Positions 51,331 to 60,121 of a stretch of DNA of 64,000 nucleotides are shown here, in pieces. The position numbers were made by a program, and so were the translations under genes. The notes under the pieces are model-generated. The model ran no database searches. It had not been told where the DNA came from and saw only the letters and a list, made by a program, of their open reading frames with translations. Numbering within the stretch: the stretch's first letter is position 1; every line of letters starts with the position of its first letter. Source of the stretch: CAVSUZ01 sp963791885 (GTDB lineage Bacteria > Pseudomonadota > Alphaproteobacteria > Acetobacterales > Acetobacteraceae); NCBI GenBank assembly GCA_963791885.1, contig CAWBUL010000004.1, positions 1,674,001-1,738,000 on the forward strand. Reading direction: 5' to 3'.

Positions 51331-51924
51331 ATGGGCGGTCCCGAAGTCGAACATCTGATCGATCTGCTCGCGAAGCTGCCTGGGCTGGGGCCGCGCAGCG
51401 CGCGCCGTACGGCGCTGAGGCTGTTGCAGGAGGCGGAGTTGCGGATGTTGCCACTGGCTCGGGCGCTGGTGGAGGCGGCTCGGGCCGTTCGGCCGTGCGG
51501 GATCTGCGGAAACCTGGATAGCTGCGATCCCTGTGCTATCTGCGCCGATCCCGAGCGTGATCAGGGGCTGATCTGCGTGGTGGAGACGGTGGGTGATCTG
51601 TGGGCGCTGGAGCGCTCGGGGGTGCACCCGGGCGTGTATCACGTGCTGGGCGGGACGCTATCGGCGCTGGCGGGTATCGGGCCCGAGGATCTGACGGTTG
51701 GGGCATTGCAGCGGCGCGTGGCGGAAGGCGGCGTGCGGGAGGTGATTCTGGCGTTGAGTGCCACGGTGGACGGGGCGACGACGGCGCATTTCGTGGCGGA
51801 TCGGCTGCGGGATTCAGGGGTGACAGTGACGCGTCTGGCGCAGGGCGTGCCGATTGGCGGTGCGCTGGACGTGCTCGATGACGGAACGCTGGCGACGGCG
51901 CTGCGGGCGCGGCGGCCGGTATAA
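51331..51924 (+). CDS. recR: Recombination mediator RecR
   Basis: A 197-residue protein with the helix-hairpin-helix LPGLGPRSARR, the four-cysteine zinc site CGICGNLDSCDPCAIC and the Toprim segment with VVETVGDLWALERSG, ending PIGGALDVLDDGTLATAL. It acts with RecF and RecO to load RecA on gapped DNA. It is the third gene of the dnaX operon. The ATG at 51331 gives the normal length. Confidence 0.95.
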   Translation: MGGPEVEHLIDLLAKLPGLGPRSARRTALRLLQEAELRMLPLARALVEAARAVRPCGICGNLDSCDPCAICADPERDQGLICVVETVGDLWALERSGVHPGVYHVLGGTLSALAGIGPEDLTVGALQRRVAEGGVREVILALSATVDGATTAHFVADRLRDSGVTVTRLAQGVPIGGALDVLDDGTLATALRARRPV

Positions 51925-52028
51925 GTGAAGCAATCCGTGACAGTGTGAAACGCGGTTCAGGTTGTCTCGGTATGGGAACCTGCCGATGTATTTCGGCGAT
52001 ATCTCACCGCAACGTGGAGACTGATTTG

Positions 52029-52241
52029 ATGCGTCGTTTCTTTCTGCTAGTCGCCGTCCTGATGGGTGTGGGTGCAACCCAGGGTGCTATTGCGGCGCCG
52101 ATTCTCGATGGGGCGGTCGCGGTAGCTCGTCCGCCGGTCACCGAAGTCTATTACTACCACGGCCGGTATTATCCATATTACAACCGTGGTCATTACTACC
52201 ATCACCGCTACTACCGGCACGGGCGGCCCTACTACTACTAG
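52029..52241 (+). CDS. Small secreted Tyr/His-rich protein
   Basis: A 70-residue protein from ATG 52029 with GGAG upstream. A clear signal peptide (RRFFLLVAVLMGVGATQGAI, cleavage near AIA-AP) is followed by a short mature part ending in tyrosine-, histidine- and arginine-rich turns (YYYHGRYYPYYNRGHYYHHR). Such small YH-rich secreted proteins are frequent in alphaproteobacteria. They may bind metal or form surface films, but the role is not established. A strong hairpin lies downstream. Confidence 0.6.
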   Translation: MRRFFLLVAVLMGVGATQGAIAAPILDGAVAVARPPVTEVYYYHGRYYPYYNRGHYYHHRYYRHGRPYYY

Positions 52242-52265
52242 GGTCTACATTCACCCGCCGCATAG

Positions 52266-52301
52266 GCAGCAGTTAGGCCGCACCCGCGGCTTGACTGCTG
52301 C
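52266..52301. terminator. Strong bidirectional hairpin between convergent genes
   Basis: GCAGCAGTTAGGCCGC and GCGGCTTGACTGCTGC form a 16-bp stem (two G-U pairs in RNA) around an ACCC loop. It lies 25 bases after the Tyr/His-rich gene and about 90 before the reverse-strand stop at 52393. There is no long U tail, so a barrier or stabilising role is as likely as termination. Confidence 0.5.
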
Positions 52302-52392
52302 GCGGTTGGCCCTGTCGGGGCGATTACCGCGAAGACCGCGCTCAATCCGCTGATCGCCGGAGCAGATATCGGCTATCGCTTCTGATAGAATA

Positions 52393-53205
52393 TCAATGCA
52401 GCCATCGGGTGAGGATTGCCTGATGCTCGCCGGTTAGGTTGAGCAGATTCAGCCACTGATCGACATAGGCGGCGAAGATCAGGTCGCGCGGCATCCAGTA
52501 GGCGAGTTCCGAATGGTCGAAAGGCGCGTTCGGATGCACGGGGCAGAGGACACCTGCATGTAGCTTCGACTGCAGCAAGGTTTCGACGGAATCGGTGATC
52601 ATCAGATCGGCCTTGCCCTGCGCCAGCGCGTCGAAGATGGTCGCGTTGTCCTTCCAGGCAACGATGGTTGCTTTCTGCAGATGCGCCTGATCAAAGAGCG
52701 CATTGGTGCCGCCGGGATTGACGATGACGCGCACGCCCGGCTGATCGATCTGCTGCAGGGTTTCGTATTTCGCCTCATCCCCGCAATGAGTGATCGGGGT
52801 CTTGCCGCTGGAGAAGACAGGGCTCGAGAAGAGGCCGACCTTCTGACGGGCGAGGGTGATGGTGATCCCGCCCATGGCGATGTCGAACTTGCCGGCGAGC
52901 AGATCGGATTGCAGCGTCGGCCAGCTGGTCTTCACGATTTCCAGCTTCACGCCGAGCGACTTGGCGAGGTCGTTCGCCATGTCGACATCAATGCCTTCGA
53001 CGTTGCCGGAGGCGTCGGCGATGGAGAACGGTCGATAGTCCTCTGTCAGGCCAACGCGAAGCGTGCCGTCTTTGATGATCGTATCGAGCAGGGTCGGCGT
53101 CTGCGCTTGGGCGGGTGCGACAAGGGCGAGCGGACAGAGGAAGGCGGCGGCGAGACAGAGGGGAACGAGGCGGGCGGAGAGCCGCCGGGCGAGCGTGCGG
53201 ATCAT
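52393..53205 (-). CDS. Periplasmic cyclohexadienyl/arogenate dehydratase-like protein (PheC family)
   Basis: A 270-residue protein from ATG 53205 has a signal peptide (ending PAQAQ) and the family-3 binding-protein fold. The motifs TLRVGLTEDYRPFSIAD, GKFDIAMGGITITLARQK, GVRVIVNPGGTNALFDQA and KADLMITDSVETLLQSKLH are those of PheC-type cyclohexadienyl dehydratases, which make phenylalanine precursors in the periplasm. Ordinary amino-acid binding proteins share the fold, so the enzyme call is likely but not certain. A LysR gene lies upstream on the same strand. Confidence 0.78.
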   Translation of the reverse strand: MIRTLARRLSARLVPLCLAAAFLCPLALVAPAQAQTPTLLDTIIKDGTLRVGLTEDYRPFSIADASGNVEGIDVDMANDLAKSLGVKLEIVKTSWPTLQSDLLAGKFDIAMGGITITLARQKVGLFSSPVFSSGKTPITHCGDEAKYETLQQIDQPGVRVIVNPGGTNALFDQAHLQKATIVAWKDNATIFDALAQGKADLMITDSVETLLQSKLHAGVLCPVHPNAPFDHSELAYWMPRDLIFAAYVDQWLNLLNLTGEHQAILTRWLH

Positions 53206-53248
53206 TCGGTTTTCCAGCTTGAGGTTGCGAAGCGTTGCGGGTGCGTTG

Positions 53249-54187
53249 CTATCTATTTCCAGCCAATTGCGCTGCTTGGCTAGTCCCGTTGGACGGCAGG
53301 GAAGATGCCGGTGCGGTTTCCTGTCGCAGCCATGCGGCCAGCGCCACCAGCGCCTGGCTGGCTTCATCCGCTTTTCGCCAAAGCAGCATGTGGCGGGCGC
53401 CCTGCAGTCTGACGCCGGGTTTGAAGGCGACGAGCCGGCCACGCTGAACGTCGTCGGCAGCGAGCAGTGTCGGGACAATCAAGAGTCCCTCGCCAGCCAA
53501 TGCTGCTTCGTAGGCTGTATAGAAATGCGCGAAGCTTCGCCGCGTCCCGCTGGCGTTGGACGCATCCCATGCCGCCAGCCATCGATCCAACTCGCCGGGT
53601 CTCGTGCGGCTCTCGAGAAGCGAAATATTTGTTGTGCTCTCGTGATCGCCGATGCGGTCCAGCCATGCCGGACTGACATAGGCTACTAGTTCCTCTTGGA
53701 ACAGTATGTCCTGCCGGTAGCCCGGCGGCAGGAAACCATCGCGGCGGATCGCCGCGTCATGGGGCAATGAAAGCCAATCCTCTCCGGTATGAACGGTGTG
53801 CACACGAAGACAGAACCCCGGTTCGGCCTGTTCGAGGCGTGGCAGCCGGGGCACGAGCCAATAGATCGACAGTGCGGCGGGAACGAGAATGCGAAGTTCT
53901 TTGCGATCGGCGTGGCGGTGAGCCACTTCTTCCAATCCAAGTTGTATCGTCTCCATGGCCGCGGTCATTGCCTGGGCCAGCCGGCGTCCGAAGGCTGTCA
54001 TTTCCGGCTCGCGCCCTCCGCTCGCAAACAGCGGCGTCTGCAGCCACTGCTCCAGCGCGCGGAGCTGCTTGGCGATCGCGCCTTCAGTGATGTTTAGCTC
54101 TGCGGCTGCGGTCCCTCGCGATCCGAGGCGGGCCAGCGCCTCGAAACAGGCGAGCATGCGAAGCGGTGGCCGGCGGTTCTGAACGAT
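53249..54187 (-). CDS. LysR-family transcriptional regulator
   Basis: A protein of about 312 residues with the N-terminal HTH (PPLRMLACFEALARLGSRG, AAAELNITEGAIAKQLRALE) and a substrate-binding domain (ILVPAALSIYWLVPRLPRLE, GEGLLIVPTLLAADDV), most like GcvA-type regulators. The first ATG (54157) removes the usual residues before the HTH. GGAGG at 54194-54198 stands six bases before an ATC codon at 54187-54185, which gives the normal family start (IVQNRRPPLR). It may control the PheC-like gene downstream or the divergent hydrolase gene. Confidence 0.83.
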   Translation of the reverse strand: MVQNRRPPLRMLACFEALARLGSRGTAAAELNITEGAIAKQLRALEQWLQTPLFASGGREPEMTAFGRRLAQAMTAAMETIQLGLEEVAHRHADRKELRILVPAALSIYWLVPRLPRLEQAEPGFCLRVHTVHTGEDWLSLPHDAAIRRDGFLPPGYRQDILFQEELVAYVSPAWLDRIGDHESTTNISLLESRTRPGELDRWLAAWDASNASGTRRSFAHFYTAYEAALAGEGLLIVPTLLAADDVQRGRLVAFKPGVRLQGARHMLLWRKADEASQALVALAAWLRQETAPASSLPSNGTSQAAQLAGNR

Positions 54188-54304
54188 ATCCTGCCTCCCG
54201 TACGTGTTGCGGAATTTTTCGCCGCGTTTCGCGGACGAAAAGTCGCTCGCGTTGCCGGAGGATAGCGTCCATGTCTGCGCCCGGACAGCGTGGGGAGAAG
54301 TGCC

Positions 54305-55561
54305 ATGACAGACATCCAGAGCGTCACGGTGAACGGCCGGAGCTATGCGCTGCCGCGGCGTCCTGTGGCGGTGGTCTGCCTCGATGGCTGCGATCCGGAT
54401 TACCTGGCGGTGGGGCTGGCGGCGGGCGAGTTGCCGGCCATTGCGCGTATCGCGCGGGACGGCTTCGCGGGCGAGGCGCTGTCGGCACTGCCGAGCTTCA
54501 CCAACCCGAACAACTGCTCCCTGGTGACCGGCGTGCCGCCGGCGGTGCATGGCGTCTCGGGCAATTTCTACCTGGACAAGCGCACCGGCGAGACGGTGAT
54601 GGTGACGGGCGACAAGGAGCTGAAGGCGCCAACCATCCTGGCGGCGATGGCGAAGGCCGGCGTGCCCACGGCGGTCGTGACGGCGAAGGACAAGCTGCGC
54701 GCGGCGCTGGCGAAGGGGTTGCCGATCGGTGCGAACGGCATCGCGATCTCCGCCCAGCATGCGGCTGCCGCGCGGGAGCAGACGCATGGGATCGGCGACG
54801 TGTGCGGCCTGGTCGGCCGGCCGGAACCCGACCAGTATTCGGCCGATCTGTCGCTGTTCGTGCTCGATGCCGGGGTGAAGCTGCTGGAAGCGGGGCGCGC
54901 GCGGCTGCTTTATCTCTCGCTGTCGGACTATGTGCAGCACGGCTACGCGCCGGAGGAGCCGGAGGCGCGCGAATTCCATCGCGCGGTGGATGCGCGGCTG
55001 GGCCGGCTGATGGACCTCGGGGCGGTCGTCGGCGCGACCGCCGATCACGGCATGCATGACATGGCGAAGCCCGACGGCTCGCCGAACGTCATCTTCGTGG
55101 GCGATGTGCTGGATACGGCGTTCGGTGCCGGCACCTGCCGGGTGATCTGCCCGATCACCGATCCTTTTGTCCGCCATCACGGCGCGCTGGGCGGCTTCGT
55201 GCGCGTTCATATCGCTCTGGGCGGTCCCGACGTGCGCGCGGTCATCGCGCATCTGTCCGCCATGCCGGGTATCGAGCAGGCGCTGGAGGGGGCGGAGGCG
55301 TGCCGTCGGTATGAGCTGGCGCCGGAAATGGAGGGCGATGTCACGGTCATCGCGGCGCGCGGCGTGGCGCTCGGCGCGCGGGCGGCGGAGCATGACCTCT
55401 CGGGGCTGGCGGGCGAACGGCTGCGGTCGCATGGCGGCACGGCCGAGCAGCGCGTGCCGTTCCTGGTCTCGGCCCCGCTGACGGCGGCGTGGCGCGATGC
55501 GCATCCGCAGCTGCGGAATTACGATATTTTCGATGCGGCGCTGAACGGCGCGGCTGCATGA
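54305..55561 (+). CDS. Phosphonoacetate hydrolase-like alkaline phosphatase superfamily enzyme
   Basis: A 418-residue metal enzyme starts at ATG 54305. Its motifs VVCLDGCDPDYL (Asp27), SFTNPNNCSLVTGVPP (Thr66 as nucleophile), LSDYVQHGYAPEEPEA, ATADHGMHDM and HGGTAEQRVPF give all metal ligands expected of PhnA, which splits phosphonoacetate to acetate and phosphate. No other phosphonate genes are adjacent. A related nucleotide or phosphonate substrate is possible. It is divergent from the LysR gene. Confidence 0.8.
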   Translation: MTDIQSVTVNGRSYALPRRPVAVVCLDGCDPDYLAVGLAAGELPAIARIARDGFAGEALSALPSFTNPNNCSLVTGVPPAVHGVSGNFYLDKRTGETVMVTGDKELKAPTILAAMAKAGVPTAVVTAKDKLRAALAKGLPIGANGIAISAQHAAAAREQTHGIGDVCGLVGRPEPDQYSADLSLFVLDAGVKLLEAGRARLLYLSLSDYVQHGYAPEEPEAREFHRAVDARLGRLMDLGAVVGATADHGMHDMAKPDGSPNVIFVGDVLDTAFGAGTCRVICPITDPFVRHHGALGGFVRVHIALGGPDVRAVIAHLSAMPGIEQALEGAEACRRYELAPEMEGDVTVIAARGVALGARAAEHDLSGLAGERLRSHGGTAEQRVPFLVSAPLTAAWRDAHPQLRNYDIFDAALNGAAA

Positions 55562-55582
55562 CGGCTCGGGCCGTAGGCTGGA

Positions 55583-56316
55583 CTATGCCCGCAGCTGCTG
55601 CTGATGCGCCTCGGCGAGAGCGGCCATGCTGGTGAACTGAAAGTTGGTTTTCGGCAGCTCGCCAGGGTGCATCGTTGCTCCGAAGCCCTGGTCCTTGTGG
55701 CGGCGGTAAATCCAGCAGGAGGCGAGGCCGAGCGCGTTTGCGGGCTCATGGTCATGGAACAGACTTTCGGCGACGTGAAGGATGTCGCGCTTCTGGACGC
55801 GCGTGGCGCCGAGCCCGCACCGAGACGCTGCAACAGGTACTCGAAGTTGCGCGGGTCCGGCTTGTAGGATCCGGCATCCTCTGCGGTGACGACAGCGTCG
55901 AACTCGACCTGCAGGCGACGTTTGCTGCCCTCAAAGCTCTGGTTGTCCACATTCGAGAGGATGACGAGTTTATAGAACTTCTTGAGATATTGCAGGGCGC
56001 CGGCTGAGTCCGCGAAGGCGGGCCAATTTTCGACGGAGCGGCCGTAGGCTGCACATTCCTCGTGCGTCGCCGATACGCCCCATTGCTCGGCCAACCGCTT
56101 GAAGACGATGGGCAGCAGGTCTCGATAGAGCTTTGCGGGCGTTTGCCGCTGCTGCGACGATTCGTGGAAGGCATGCGCCTCGAGGATTTCATTGCGGGTC
56201 AGTCCGCGTCCGACTTTGCTGGTCAAAGGCTGCAACGCCTCGACCATCCCGCTCTCCCAATCGATGAGCGTGCCGTAGCAGTCGAAGGTAAGCACTTTGA
56301 AGTCGGTCAGGCGCAT
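55583..56316 (-). pseudogene. HAD-family haloacid dehalogenase-like enzyme, frameshifted
   Basis: From ATG 56316 (GGAGA site upstream) the frame has the HAD motif DCYGTLIDWESG, the cap helices, the second motif VILSNVDN and YKPDPRNFEYLLQRLG. Near 55810-55818 one base is missing. The continuation VQKRDILHVAESLFHDHEPA is in the next frame and runs to the TAG at 55583. With the base restored it is a normal type II dehalogenase of about 245 residues. The FAD oxidoreductase lies upstream on the same strand. Confidence 0.82.
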
Positions 56317-56357
56317 GGGGATCTCCAATGGATAGAAGAGGCCGGGACGGCGCTCGC

Positions 56358-57491
56358 TCAGGGCTCTCGCGCGAGCCGCGCCGGGAGGACCAAATCCAGG
56401 TTCAGCCGATAGTCTTCGACGAAGCGGGGGAGGGTTTCGCCCATGGCCAGTGCGGCGGCCAATTGGGCAGCGGCGGGCGCAGCCATGACGCCGTTGCCGC
56501 CCTGTCCGGCGAGCCAGATGAAGCTGGGGTTGTCGCTATCCGGACCGATCACAGGCTGCTCGTCTGGTGCGAAGGTCCGCAAGCCAGCCCAGCTTCGATG
56601 GATCCGCGCAACCGACATTGTCGTGGCCCGCTCGATCCGGTCGGCGGCAACCGCGATGTCGTATTCGTCAGGCGCGGCGTCACTGGGTGAGGTGGGCGTC
56701 TTGTCGACCGGCGAGGCCATCACCCGTCCCGATTCCGGCTTGAAGTACCACGTCTCCGACTGGTCGAACGTCATGGGCCATCGTCGTAGGTCGGCGGATG
56801 CCGGCGGGTCGAAGAGGATCGCGGTGCGCCGGTAGGCCTGCAGGCCCTTCGGCCGGATGCCGGCGCGCAACGCCACATCGTCGGCCCAAGCTCCGGCCGC
56901 GTTGATCACTCTGCTTGCGGTGAGGTTTGCCGAGGGCGTGCGCAGGTGCCAGAGCCGGTCGCGACGCTCCAGTCCCGTGACATCGCTTTCCATTATGACG
57001 CGCAGTCCGCGCGCTTTTCCCGCCCGGATATAGCCTTGCAGGAGCGCGTCGGCATCAATGTCCGCGCAGCCCGGCTCGAAGAGAGCCGTCGAGAAGAACT
57101 CAGTTCGGACGCAAGGTGAGAGGGGTGCCGCATCAGCGGCAGCCATCAGCTCGCACGCGACGTTACGGCGCTCAAGCTCGTTCCGGCATGCGAGGAGCTC
57201 GGGTTCTTCGTCGGTGGTCCCGAAATACAGGGCGCCGATCCGATGCAGCAGCGGGTGCGTGGCAAAGCCGCGGGGCGGTTGTTCGAAAAAGGGACAACTC
57301 GCCGAAACGAGCACTTGCCACATCGCCGGGCCATAGTTCTCGGAGATGACGGCCGCCGAGCGGCCGGTGCTGTGGTAGCCGAGGGCCAACTCGCGCTCGA
57401 TCAGCACAACGCTTCCGTATCTCGACAACTCGTAGGCGACGGAGGCGCCTGCTGCACCTCCGCCAATGACCGCGCACTCGAAGTGCTCCAT
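56358..57491 (-). CDS. FAD-dependent oxidoreductase, glycine/D-amino-acid oxidase (DAO) family
   Basis: A 377-residue flavoprotein has the dinucleotide motif VIGGGAAGASVAYELSRYGS (residues 8-27), the GYHSTGRSAA second FAD site, INAAGAWADDVA and the C-terminal GQGGNGVMAAPAAAQL. This is the DAO/DadA-type plan, which oxidises D-amino acids, glycine or related amines. It lies 41 bases upstream of the broken HAD gene on the same strand. The substrate is not known. Confidence 0.87.
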   Translation of the reverse strand: MEHFECAVIGGGAAGASVAYELSRYGSVVLIERELALGYHSTGRSAAVISENYGPAMWQVLVSASCPFFEQPPRGFATHPLLHRIGALYFGTTDEEPELLACRNELERRNVACELMAAADAAPLSPCVRTEFFSTALFEPGCADIDADALLQGYIRAGKARGLRVIMESDVTGLERRDRLWHLRTPSANLTASRVINAAGAWADDVALRAGIRPKGLQAYRRTAILFDPPASADLRRWPMTFDQSETWYFKPESGRVMASPVDKTPTSPSDAAPDEYDIAVAADRIERATTMSVARIHRSWAGLRTFAPDEQPVIGPDSDNPSFIWLAGQGGNGVMAAPAAAQLAAALAMGETLPRFVEDYRLNLDLVLPARLAREP

Positions 57492-57857
57492 CAGACGTTC
57501 TCGCGCTGAAAGATTACCCTTACCGGTCGAAAGACGACGCCAGATCCGGGGATCGTTTGACGAACACTGACCCGATGAGGATGGCGAAGGTGCATTTGTT
57601 GGTACCGATGTTCATGGCGAGGAGCTTTTCCACATGTCTCTGTCGTGCGGCGCAGTGTAACGGTCCTGGTCGTTATGCTCGAGTGGGGGGCAGGCACGGC
57701 GTCACCCCGCTGTTTTCGTCCGACGACCGAGATCTTTGGGCGGGGGCTGCGATCAGAGTTTTCGTTCAAGCGGGCCGGCGCAGTTTCGTTGCTCATTTCT
57801 GGTGGGATCGACGGCATGAAATGCCGTGATCAACGACGGGCCCATCGGACCACGGCC
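57492..57857. other. Gene-free stretch; hairpin at 57811-57827
   Basis: About 365 bases lie between the FAD oxidoreductase start and the DUF1194 fragment. Short frames exist on both strands, without recognisable domains. ACGGCAT (57811-57817) and ATGCCGT (57821-57827) form a perfect 7-bp stem with a 3-base loop that could end transcription from the right. Confidence 0.45.
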
Positions 57858-58024
57858 TTAGGCGATCGGCACGTTCAGTTCCTGCACCAGCTTGCGGCGC
57901 ATCGCCGCGGCGAAATCGGCATAGTCGCGACACGCAACAGCGAAAGAGCCCGGGCCGCCGATGACTTCGCGCTGGTAGCTCTGGAGCAGGTCGGGATCTT
58001 CGTGAAGGATGCAGAGGCCGTTGG
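57858..58024 (-). pseudogene. C-terminal fragment of a DUF1194 protein
   Basis: The reverse strand reads GLCILHEDPDLLQSYQREVI, then GGPGSFAVACRDYADFAA and the end LVQELNVPIA with a TAA stop. This equals the last 55 residues of the DUF1194 gene at 61283. The 161-bp stretches 57862-58022 and 61287-61447 differ at 6 positions by hand count. The homology stops sharply at 58022, so this is a truncated copy without a start. Confidence 0.88.
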
Positions 58025-58092
58025 GGAAAATGCAAACCTCGGTTCCGGTGCGCATCGGCAAAGATCGCCAGTTCTCAGCAAGCGTCGTGTCA

Positions 58093-60103
58093 TCATGCCC
58101 GATCGCCGCGGCTGCACTGAACCAGACGCGTGTGATCAGTTTGGCTGGCCGAGAGCTTGAAACAGCGGCCGAGCCAGGGTTCGAACGTCTTCAACGACGA
58201 TTGCGTTCGGTAAACCGGCTGTCGGACCTGTGCTACACTGGCGGTCCGCACGGCTGTTTGGCTTGCATGAAATTCAGGCAGGCGTCCGTCCAGTCGAGGC
58301 CGCAATATGCGATGATGCGTCGCGCCTGAGGTTCGAAATCGGTCACCAGATCTTCGTAGATCACATGCAGCAGTGCGTTCGCGGGCAGCACGTCTTTCCA
58401 GTGCCGCATCAGGTCCTGATAAGCGCGATGATACTGCCCGAGCCCGTTCAGGTCGCAAGGCAGCCTATGATCTCCGGTCAGCAGGTTCGCAAAGCAGGAG
58501 ACGCAGGTATCGAGCGGATCGCGGACAGTGTGAATGATCCGCGCATTCGGAAGGATGATACGAATTAGTCCGATGAAGAAGAAATTGAGCGGCATCTTGT
58601 CGGTTACATGCGCCGCACCGGCGGCTCTCGACGTGATGGACCTCACATAGGATTTGCCGATCTGCTGCAACTCAGTATCCGAAAGAGAAGCAACGCAGTC
58701 GGGAAAGCGTCCGACCGATGCGCAGGCGCGGGCAACTTCCTTCTCCAGATCCAGGAGTTCGCCCGCGCCGAAGACGCGCGGATGGCTTGCCACTATCTGC
58801 TCAACGAGGGTCGTGCCGGAGCGAGGCATGCCGACGATAAAGATGGCGGCTTCGGATGGGTAGGCGGCGCGACTTCGCGCGTTGATGAAGCTTTGGGAGA
58901 ACACTTCTAGATTCGGGCGAACCATTGCAGGATCTCCTCCAGGCTCAGATGATCTGTCGCGCCTTGAGGTGATTTCCCTCCGTGAAGAAGCCGATGGCCT
59001 TTTCGGGCTGATTCAGATCGGTGAACACCTTTCCCAAGGCGAACAGAAGCTGCCGTTGGTCGACTTCCGGTAAGGTGTGTCTCTGAGCGACCAGCTTTTC
59101 CATGGCAGCGATCTGCGGTTCATTGCCAGAAAATCGCTTGCAATCGGCAAGGTGGCGGTATGCTCGCGCGTTTCTCGGCGCCAGCCGGATGGTTCGTTCA
59201 AAAGCGGCACACGCTTCATCGATCCGGCCGATTTCCTGTAGCGCTATCCCCAGATTGAGGTGGCGCACGGGACTCCGTGTCATCGATCGCAATGGCTCGG
59301 CGGTAATGCGTGATCGCCTCCTCAACCCGGTTGAGCGACTGGAGCGCAATTGCGAGGTTGTTATGTCCTGCCGCGCCATCGGGGCGAAGCGAAATGGTCT
59401 TCCGGAAATGTTGGATGGCGCCGTCCACGCGACCGAGCGCGAGCAGGCTGAGACCGATGCTGTTATGGAGGTCAGGGTCGCTGGGGTCGGCGGCAAGCGC
59501 CTGCTCGAATTCCACGACGGCAGCGTCGTGATCGCCGATCCGGGCGAGTGCTTCGGCCAGCAGCCGGCGGGAAGCATGGTGACCCGGGTCGAGATCGAGC
59601 GTCTTCCGAAACTGAAGCGCAGCATCGGTCGGGCGGCCGGCCGCCTGAAAGGCCAAACCGAGATTGTGTTGCAGCACCGGGATGTCGGGATCAATCCGCT
59701 CCGCCGCGAGGTATGACGTTATCGCCTCATTGTATCGCCCGAGTGCATGAAGGGCGGCACCGCGATTGAAATGGGCTTCGAAATCATCGGGGTCCAATAA
59801 GAGAGCGCTATCGAGTTCGGCGAGCGATTCCTGGTGGCGGCCCAGCGCATGCAGGACGGACCCGAGATAAGTTCGGGCCATCGCTGCGCTCGGGTCTGAT
59901 GACTTGGCCTGCCGCAGAAGGAGGTGCGCTTCGTTCAGATCACCTTGCTGCGCGCGGAGAACGCCAAGATGAAGAAGCGCGTCCGCATGTGCAGGCTCGA
60001 TGGAAAGTGCCGATCTGTAGAGATGCTCAGCTTGCTCCGTCTCTCCTCGCTGCATCAAAGCGAAAGCCTTGTCGAGAGTCTCGACAAGGCTTTCGTTAGG
60101 CAC
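58093..60103 (-). pseudogene. TPR-sulfotransferase fusion gene, multiply frameshifted
   Basis: From ATG 60103 a frame encodes at least seven TPR repeats (for example AEHLYRSALSIEPAHADAL and AITSYLAAERIDPDIPVL) and shifts near 59272. A second frame continues to EGNHLKARQ (58945). A linker, SLEEILQWFARI, lies in a third frame. A sulfotransferase domain follows (FIVGMPRSGTTLVEQIVASH, DKMPLNFFFIGLI, HTVRDPLDTCVSCFAN) and shifts again near 58255. Intact relatives have all parts in one chain of about 600 residues. GGAGGAG before ATG 58925 might allow the sulfotransferase half (58233-58925) to be made alone. Confidence 0.8.
60061..60095. repeat. Perfect 35-bp inverted repeat at the start of the TPR gene
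   Basis: CGAAAGCCTTGTCGAGA (60061-60077), one central G, and TCTCGACAAGGCTTTCG (60079-60095) form a perfect palindrome with 17-bp arms. It lies in codons 3-14 of the TPR-sulfotransferase gene (protein NESLVETLDKAF). The RNA would fold into a very stable hairpin a few bases after the start codon. Confidence 0.85.
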
Positions 60104-60121
60104 GTGGTGCGTGAGGAGGGT

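Noticed and set aside
54188..55504. N-terminal extension of the LysR frame to 751 residues
   Set aside because: The extension lies wholly opposite the hydrolase gene and has no domain; LysR proteins are about 300 residues.
60061..60095. The perfect inverted repeat as a terminator
   Set aside because: It lies within codons 3-14 of a gene and has no U tail on either strand.
59216..60103. TPR protein as a stand-alone complete gene
   Set aside because: The frame shifts inside a TPR repeat, and the remaining repeats, linker and sulfotransferase domain continue in other frames, matching the known fused architecture.
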